Notes under the pieces: generated by a model | Database searches by the model: none | What the model was told of the DNA's origin: nothing | Seen by the model: only the letters and a program-made list of their open reading frames with translations | In this document: piece after piece, positions 27,034-33,057 of the stretch | Position numbering within the stretch: position 1 is the stretch's first letter | How the letters are laid out: each line of letters starts with the position of its first letter | Program-made: the position numbers and the translations under genes | NCBI GenBank assembly: GCA_030849805.1 | Contig: JASANZ010002014.1 | Span: 1 to 33,057, forward strand | Origin: Sergeia podlipaevii | Lineage: Eukaryota; Euglenozoa; Kinetoplastea; Trypanosomatida; Trypanosomatidae | Length of the DNA: 33,057 bases | Direction of reading: 5' to 3'

Positions 27034-29016
27034 TATACAAGTTGAAGTGAGTTGGAGAAGGCCTTCTTCTCCTCTATTGTTTCGTTATATAAATATAATC
27101 CTTCTCTAATATGTTACTGCACCGCGTGGGTTGCTTGAGAGCTAAGTGTCTCAGTCAAATGTATAATATACAATAGTAGTAATAATAATCAGTATCGGGA
27201 TGACAATCGCAAAAAGGAGAAAGAAAAAAAAAGTTGCCTTCTATTATACGGTGTAATGTGTATCTCTCTCAAGCAATTTTGCTTTGCTTTTCCCCTATCT
27301 CAAGAATATATAAATAAAAATATTATCTGGTATCTATATCTCAGTTTTCCTTCTCTTTAGCTCATTCAAAAGAAAAGTTGAAGAAAAAAAAAAGGTGAAA
27401 CAGAAAAGGAAAAGTGAACTAGGTAGAAGTGGGTACCAACATCATTAAGAAGCCGTGCTTTTATCAGTTATTCTGTCCAGTAGAAAAAATAATAATAGAA
27501 AGTAAGGCAAGCTTTAAATTACGATTACAATAAATAAATTAAAATTGCTGTTGAAGTGAGTAAGGTCAGCAATAAGCTTCAATACATATATATATATGTG
27601 TATTGTTAACTGTGTTGTTGTTGTTGTTGTTTCATCGCGTTTTTTTTTTTTTTTGGAGGGTGTGTGTTTTGTTTTGAATGGTTTCATCTGTATTCTTCGT
27701 TTTCGATTAGCGGTACGCAGTAAATTTGTAAAAAAAAAAAAATGTTTGGAGAAGACAAAAAAAAAAGAGATGTTCACCCGTCTACACAATACAGTAAAGC
27801 AACAAAGCAAATGCCGACCTCAGAGAAAAAAAAGCTGCTTTCGTCTTTAAAAAGATAAATAAATACAAGGTAAGAAAAAAAAAAGAAGAAGAAGAAGAAG
27901 CCGGGGTGATAAAGCTTTCTGCAAATCATAGCACGCCATTTTCCCTTATTCATTTTCTTTCGCTTTTTATACCCCCTATTTTTTGTGTGTGTGTTTGATT
28001 TTTTTTTTCTCTCTCTCTCTCATTTTGTCGTATTAATACTCACCATTTACAACATTTTTTTTTTCTCCTTTTCAATTTTTTTTTATTTTTTTATTTTTCA
28101 ATATTCTTTTACGAGGACCGTGGAACCAGTACGAAAGGAAGGAGAAAAGAGAGAGAGAGAAAAAAAGAGAAAGAAAAGAAAAGGGCGGAGTAAACCGTCT
28201 TCACGGTTGATTTCTGTGTAGGACAAAAGATAGTCACGAATACCAGACGCCTCCTAATTTTTTTTTAAAAAAAGATTGGCAAGTAGGCAGTGCTGCTGCT
28301 TTTTTTTCTTTTTGTTTGTTTGTTTGTTTGTTTTCTTTTCCTCCTCCTCTCTCACACACGCACTGAATCATTCTCCCTCACTCTTCTACCTCTCTTCTAT
28401 TCAGTATATATATATACGCTCTACTGAAAATTAAAAGAAATTTTTGTCTTTGCGCTCCACGTGAATAGTAATAGTAATAATAATAAAGCACCAACAAGTA
28501 TGTCCATATATCTCTTCACTACTTTCTTTCCTTCTCTCTCCCTCCACTGTTTCATGCATATGTGCCGGAAGCATTTATGCAGCCCTGCACTACTCCAGTA
28601 CCACACCGAGAGAGAGAGAGAAACAAAGAAAAAGAAAAAAATCAGCAATTGCATTACGCGGTTGTGGATACAGATCCCAGAAAATCGATAAAAAAATAAA
28701 TAAATAATAAAAAAAGGACACGGAGAGAGAGAGAGAGAGACATATGTATATGATCACAGATATATATTTACACCTAAGCCACCCAAGCATACGACATGTG
28801 GTGTAACACACATCACACATGTAGTATATCCAAACCACAGAGAACACTGACCCTAGCTCCTCTAAATGAAAAAATAATGAAGAGGAACAACAACAACAAC
28901 AAAAAGACAGTTGAGGCACGAAGCCCAATGTCTTTGACCCCCTTTTCCCTCCTCCCTCCCACAGATGAATTTCTTCTTACGTTGATAAAGAGGCAACAGA
29001 GTCATTTCACGTTAGC
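27034..29016. other. 2-kb AT-rich gap between the second J-protein gene and PFK-2/FBPase-2
   Basis: No gene is supported. It holds TA runs near 27587-27598 and 28405-28416, (GTT)n at about 27615-27630, (GTTT)n at about 28313-28332, (GA)n runs and many homopolymers. It should include the 3' UTR of the PFK-2/FBPase-2 gene at its right end. Confidence 0.55.
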
Positions 29017-32000
29017 TTAACTTGTCCCAGTCCCTGCTGCTGCTGCTACTGCAGTACTCGTCTCCGCCTTCTTCTTGTTCTGTTCATTCTCAAAGGAGAA
29101 TCCGGCAGTGGTATTATCAAGCGTTAGCTCATCTAAACTGGCAATACCCTTCGAGTCATACGTGCACCGCCACACCGTCCTGTGTGGCACCTCGACTTGA
29201 ATGCTACTCTCCGCCGATGTGCTACCAAAGTACGCTAGCAGGCACCGTAATACGGCCTGGTGTGCAACCACAACGACAACCTTGTTTGCGTTTTCAAGTT
29301 CCATGATGACCGGCTCGAGCCTCACCACAAGATCCTGATAGCTCTCCCCTTCCGGATAGCGAAACGTATACTTGCTCTGATTGCGAAAGAGTTCAATGAG
29401 GGGGTACTTCTCTCCAACTTCGGCGTATGTCATGTCCTCGCACACTCCTGCATGAATTTCATTAAGACTAGACCAGCGAAGCGTCTTAACGTTAAGTAGT
29501 CGCTCGCTGAGCTCCGCTGTTTGAATGGCGCGACGCAGCTGACTGGTCCATATCTCTAGATTGTCCGCACTGCTATTAAAAGGTTTGCTGTGCGGGGAGG
29601 CCGCCATGCTGCCAACGCCGAGCGGGTTGATCATCATACTCTGGTTCTGCTGTGTCAGCAACGCAAGACGCCTCTGACGCTCATCGACCTTCTGCAGATG
29701 CTGCTTGAGTGAATCGAGAAACTCCAATAAGGCGGCTGCATCACGCATGCCCTGCGCGGTGAGAAGTGGGTTGCCGCCGATGCGGTCCTCCAAATTGTAG
29801 CAACTCTGGCCATGACGGACGAAGTAAATAGGATGCTGCACCTTCACCTGGGAGAGATTCATCACGTAGGAGATAATACGACTGGCGACATAGCCAGAAA
29901 TACCGTGTATTTCTATGGTGCTTGAGTTCTGGACCTTTATGTAGCTCAGATCCCTCCTCCCGCCACACCATGTGCGTTGTTGCTGACGCGGATAGCGGTC
30001 TTCACCACCGCCGCCGTGTGTCACTCGCTCCTCTTCACTGCCACTATCGTTCTCACCACCGCACTCTCTCCGAGAAGCTGAGGCGATCTCCAGAGGTTCA
30101 TACACCTCTTCAAGAAACTTGACTCGCTCCACGAAATCTTTCTTCGCGTCGCGTCGGTTGATCTTTTCACGTGGGTACTCCATCGGATCCCGCACCTTGC
30201 AGTCATTAAACTGCTTATTTTCTTCTTCATCGCGGATTACCTCCATGTAAAACAGTTGGCTAGCAAGAGGGGCAAATATAGCCTCCGCTTCCTGTCGCAG
30301 CTCATCACTAACAAAGTCATCGTTAATCACGACTACTTCGCCACCGTGTGAGAAGAAAAGGCTGCAGTCCTTTGCAAAGCCACGCAGCACATGCCGGTAG
30401 AGGCGCCGCGCCGCGCTGTTAGGGTCTTGAACGAGACTCCTGAAGTGATCCGCGCGTAGGCAGTCGCTGCTGTTGCTCGCAGCACAACCGCTTTCGCCCA
30501 TGTGTGAGCTGCTGTTCTGTTGCTCTGCGCGCTGCGGAGAAAATGGTGAAGTATCGGTGGCTGCCGTGGTCGTCGTCGGTGCGGTGGAACCCGCCTCGTT
30601 CTTGACATCGTCTGTGGAAGAGAAGTTCACTGAAAAGGGCTCCATGGATGGGCACAAGGGCATCTTGGTATCTAGTTTCCCCATGACGGTGGTGGTGGTA
30701 GTGGTGGAAGTGGTGTGACTTCCGTTAAAGCGGGGGAGCCGCACTGCATCATCATCAGCGACATCGCCGCAAGGGCTAGCTGGGTGATTGCTGTCGCCAC
30801 CACCACCACCACCACCGCAGCAGCACCCATTTGAGATAACGGAAGGTGACTTCCCCCCGAAGCTGCTACGCTGGTACGACTCACGCATGTCATCAACGGC
30901 GCGTTGCGACTTTTCCCAGTCCAGCAGCACTCGCCTCCACGCGACTTGGATGTTCTGCACCTTCGCCCGCGAGCCATGCCACCCCAGCAGTCGGCATATC
31001 TTCTGTGCCAGAAACGTTTTACCACGCGCGGGGAGGCCGACCATGATAATAATAAGTGTCTTGGTACCGTCCTCCGCGGCCTGCCTGAAGTACTCTGGTC
31101 CTTGCTGAGAGGTAGGGATAGTGTACATGGACTGATCGCTGATGAAGTCCGTTGTACCGACAGCAAGAGGAGAGAAGGGAGGACAGCTCCGCTGCGCGGC
31201 GAAGGACGACGTGCTGGAGTCGGTGGTGCCGGCTGCTGCGTTTGCTACTGCAGTGGCAAACGCCAGTGCCGAGGTGGCGGTGGTGTCGGTGGCGTCATCG
31301 TCTCCTTCTTCGCCAGCTGAAGGACCTTGGTTGACAGGAGACTCACCGGTGCTAAGCGTCGCAGGAGATGGTATCGTCGGTGATGTGTTGTTGGTGTCTA
31401 TACCAGCACGAGAAGCGACGATGCCAGCCCCATATGTTGTTGCTGCCACAGCCGCTGCTGGTCCTCCTTGAGAGTTGGTGGAAGCCGCGAGGATGGTGCG
31501 GTAGTACTCAGCCATGTCCTCTGTGTTGTTGCATGTCGTTGACGTTGTTGTTGTTGTAGTGGTTGCAGCAGCTGCCGCTCCTGCCGCTTTGGTGTCTACA
31601 CGATGCGTCGTAGACTTGCTGTTGTTGTTGATTGAACTGAAAGGACGCACCTCTGCGCTTGTAGAAGAGTGAGGAACGCGACCAACACGACCATCCGTAG
31701 TCAAGGACGCAACAGCAGTCACCTTCGTCCCTGTATCCCCTCCTCCTCCTGCAACTCCGGACTCAACGTCTACCTTCTTCAAGACAACCCCGGCGCTGCT
31801 GCTGTCAACGCGGAAGCACACCGAGGTGGCATCTTGGTAGACGTTGTTGTGCTGCACATTCCTCGCATGCAGCGCGTGGTAATCTTCCGCTTTTCGCCAG
31901 TGCCACTGCTCGAATGGACGGCTACTGCGACCATTTAAAATGTTACGCACAATGACTTCTCTGCGCTTGCGGGACAGTACGGGAGGAAAAAAGGTATGAT

Positions 32001-32490
32001 AAGGCGTGTTACGGACCTTGAGAGGGGTAGCCGTCAAGTCCTCTGACATTTCCCCACTTAGAGAAGTCTGCGCCGCCAGATCGTACTGAAGATAATCACT
32101 TGTGCTGCTCTCCCCGTAGTTGTTCTCACCTCCGCATCCTTTTCCTTCATTTGCAGACGCGAGAGACTGTTGCTGTTGTTGTTGTTGTTGTTGGTGCGTG
32201 TCCTCAGCGTATTTGTCTGGCGCCAACTGCGAGGTGTCCTCTATCTCCGTGGTAAAGAAAAGCTTGTAGTACTCCTTGGCGGCTTCCAGCGCCTCAGCTG
32301 CAATCTTAGCGGCACGTGCTGTGGGGTAGCAAACCCCTTGCACTACCATGGAGTTGATATGTTGAGTGTTGGGAGAAGATTGCGTGTTGGCGGCGCCTGT
32401 GGCCTGCGTAGGGGTGGGGCAGCCGCCGTTATTGGTAGAGGCGGTACCATTATTGAGTTTGCGTAGCGGGACTGCGCTATCGGCGTCCAT
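29017..32490 (-). CDS. 6-phosphofructo-2-kinase/fructose-2,6-bisphosphatase, long form
   Basis: A bifunctional-type enzyme that makes and breaks fructose-2,6-bisphosphate, which in trypanosomatids activates pyruvate kinase. It has 1157 residues; typical family members have about 450-550. Residues 1-480 are mostly low-complexity, with a Gln run and Thr/Ala/Ser tracts. The kinase domain starts with Walker A GLPARGKT (485-492). An insert of about 145 residues (about 535-680), rich in Gly, Cys, Ser and Thr, interrupts it. The domain resumes with a region matching the family, but where most members have DATNTTRxRR this one reads INDDFVSDELR (722-732). The phosphatase domain has Arg892-His893-Gly894, Glu1011 in NEIHAG and His1077 in HQAVLRC, so its catalytic set is complete. 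Phosphatase activity is likely; kinase activity is uncertain. The ATG at 32490 follows a polypyrimidine tract. It ends in TAA. Confidence 0.92.
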   Translation of the reverse strand: MDADSAVPLRKLNNGTASTNNGGCPTPTQATGAANTQSSPNTQHINSMVVQGVCYPTARAAKIAAEALEAAKEYYKLFFTTEIEDTSQLAPDKYAEDTHQQQQQQQQQSLASANEGKGCGGENNYGESSTSDYLQYDLAAQTSLSGEMSEDLTATPLKVRNTPYHTFFPPVLSRKRREVIVRNILNGRSSRPFEQWHWRKAEDYHALHARNVQHNNVYQDATSVCFRVDSSSAGVVLKKVDVESGVAGGGGDTGTKVTAVASLTTDGRVGRVPHSSTSAEVRPFSSINNNSKSTTHRVDTKAAGAAAAATTTTTTTSTTCNNTEDMAEYYRTILAASTNSQGGPAAAVAATTYGAGIVASRAGIDTNNTSPTIPSPATLSTGESPVNQGPSAGEEGDDDATDTTATSALAFATAVANAAAGTTDSSTSSFAAQRSCPPFSPLAVGTTDFISDQSMYTIPTSQQGPEYFRQAAEDGTKTLIIIMVGLPARGKTFLAQKICRLLGWHGSRAKVQNIQVAWRRVLLDWEKSQRAVDDMRESYQRSSFGGKSPSVISNGCCCGGGGGGGDSNHPASPCGDVADDDAVRLPRFNGSHTTSTTTTTTVMGKLDTKMPLCPSMEPFSVNFSSTDDVKNEAGSTAPTTTTAATDTSPFSPQRAEQQNSSSHMGESGCAASNSSDCLRADHFRSLVQDPNSAARRLYRHVLRGFAKDCSLFFSHGGEVVVINDDFVSDELRQEAEAIFAPLASQLFYMEVIRDEEENKQFNDCKVRDPMEYPREKINRRDAKKDFVERVKFLEEVYEPLEIASASRRECGGENDSGSEEERVTHGGGGEDRYPRQQQRTWCGGRRDLSYIKVQNSSTIEIHGISGYVASRIISYVMNLSQVKVQHPIYFVRHGQSCYNLEDRIGGNPLLTAQGMRDAAALLEFLDSLKQHLQKVDERQRRLALLTQQNQSMMINPLGVGSMAASPHSKPFNSSADNLEIWTSQLRRAIQTAELSERLLNVKTLRWSSLNEIHAGVCEDMTYAEVGEKYPLIELFRNQSKYTFRYPEGESYQDLVVRLEPVIMELENANKVVVVVAHQAVLRCLLAYFGSTSAESSIQVEVPHRTVWRCTYDSKGIASLDELTLDNTTAGFSFENEQNKKKAETSTAVAAAAGTGTS

Positions 32491-32558
32491 GATATACTTC
32501 TTCTTTTCTCCTTCTTTCTATTTATTCTCTCGTTTTTTTATTTAAGAGCTGCAGATAT

Positions 32559-32610
32559 CTAATTATAGTTGGCACACACACACACACAACAAGAAGGAGG
32601 AAAAGAAAAA
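32559..32610 (-). promoter_or_regulatory. Probable trans-splice acceptor region for PFK-2/FBPase-2
   Basis: A coding-strand tract of T and C (32610-32589) is followed by a (GT)n run and a first AG at 32560-32559, with another AG at 32550-32549. The 5' UTR would be about 58-68 bases. Confidence 0.5.
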
Positions 32611-33057
32611 CGTCACTCGCTGTTGAATAATTACAAAATGCTTTAGAGATAACCAAAAATAAAATAAAAAGTAAAGTTATAACTCACCAAAATGAATCTC
32701 TTGTAAAGAGGACTAGTAATCGCTGAATGTGAGCGCGAAAAAGCAACAATGAAACAAACGTATATATAGAAAACTATAGAGGTGCTTCTTCAAGGCAACA
32801 GCGACGTATGAGCACCGCTAAAAGCAAGAAAAAAAAAAAGAGCTGTCAAACTCAGCACAACACTCTTTACAACAAGGAATATAAATGTCAAAAAAAAGAA
32901 AAAAGACCTTCGCTATGTATATATAGCAAATAATAGGAAAAAATGCTATAAATAGATACTCTAAATAATAATAAAAAAGCACAAATAACAAAAAAAAAAG
33001 AATAAAACAATAATGAATAACTTCAGGGAAGCACGTACAAAAAAAAAAAAAAAGCTG
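32611..33057. other. AT-rich upstream flank at the window edge
   Basis: No gene is seen. The sequence is A-rich with short TA runs and probably belongs to the 3' flank of the next gene upstream in the array, which lies outside the window. Confidence 0.5.

Noticed and set aside
1..33057. CRISPR array, insertion sequence, integrated virus or retroposon
   Set aside because: I found no spaced direct repeats, transposase, reverse transcriptase or integrase motifs, and the gene style is eukaryotic throughout.

Overview
This window looks like nuclear DNA of a trypanosomatid (kinetoplastid) protist. All eight protein-coding loci lie on the minus strand, are free of introns and do not overlap. Several are preceded, on the coding strand, by a polypyrimidine tract and then an AG close to the ATG, as expected for spliced-leader trans-splicing of a polycistronic transcript. 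Coding regions are moderately GC-rich. The gaps are AT-rich and full of homopolymers and (TA)n, (AAT)n, (CA)n and (GA)n microsatellites. The one RNA gene, tRNA-Arg(ACG), lies on the plus strand. I cannot name the genus. TAA, TAG and TGA all act as terminal stops here, so the nuclear code appears standard.

Layout in transcription order (high to low coordinates): a very long 6-phosphofructo-2-kinase/fructose-2,6-bisphosphatase (29017-32490); a mitochondrial-type membrane J-protein (25486-26976); a second membrane J-protein (20961-22346, open to 22748); an unrecognised 443-residue protein (18646-19977); a fumarate reductase flavoprotein fused to cytochrome b5 (15630-17762); tRNA-Arg on the other strand (15011-15082); an RRM/RS-type RNA-binding protein (13343-14359); phosphoacetylglucosamine mutase interrupted by an in-frame TAG (9966-11792); and a 2416-residue type I membrane protein with a modular ectodomain (1244-8494).

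These genes do not form one pathway. Trypanosomatid arrays are transcribed together but regulated after transcription, so neighbours need not be related. Loose themes are sugar metabolism (fructose-2,6-bisphosphate control, UDP-GlcNAc synthesis, fumarate reduction), two J-domain co-chaperones and RNA processing. From memory, and unchecked, PAGM and the SR protein TSR1 lie near each other on Trypanosoma brucei chromosome 8, which would suggest conserved synteny.

The most notable points are the premature TAG in an otherwise intact PAGM, the giant repeat-module surface protein, the fumarate reductase-cytochrome b5 fusion, and a bifunctional PFK-2/FBPase-2 whose kinase half has a large insert and altered motif while its phosphatase half looks complete.
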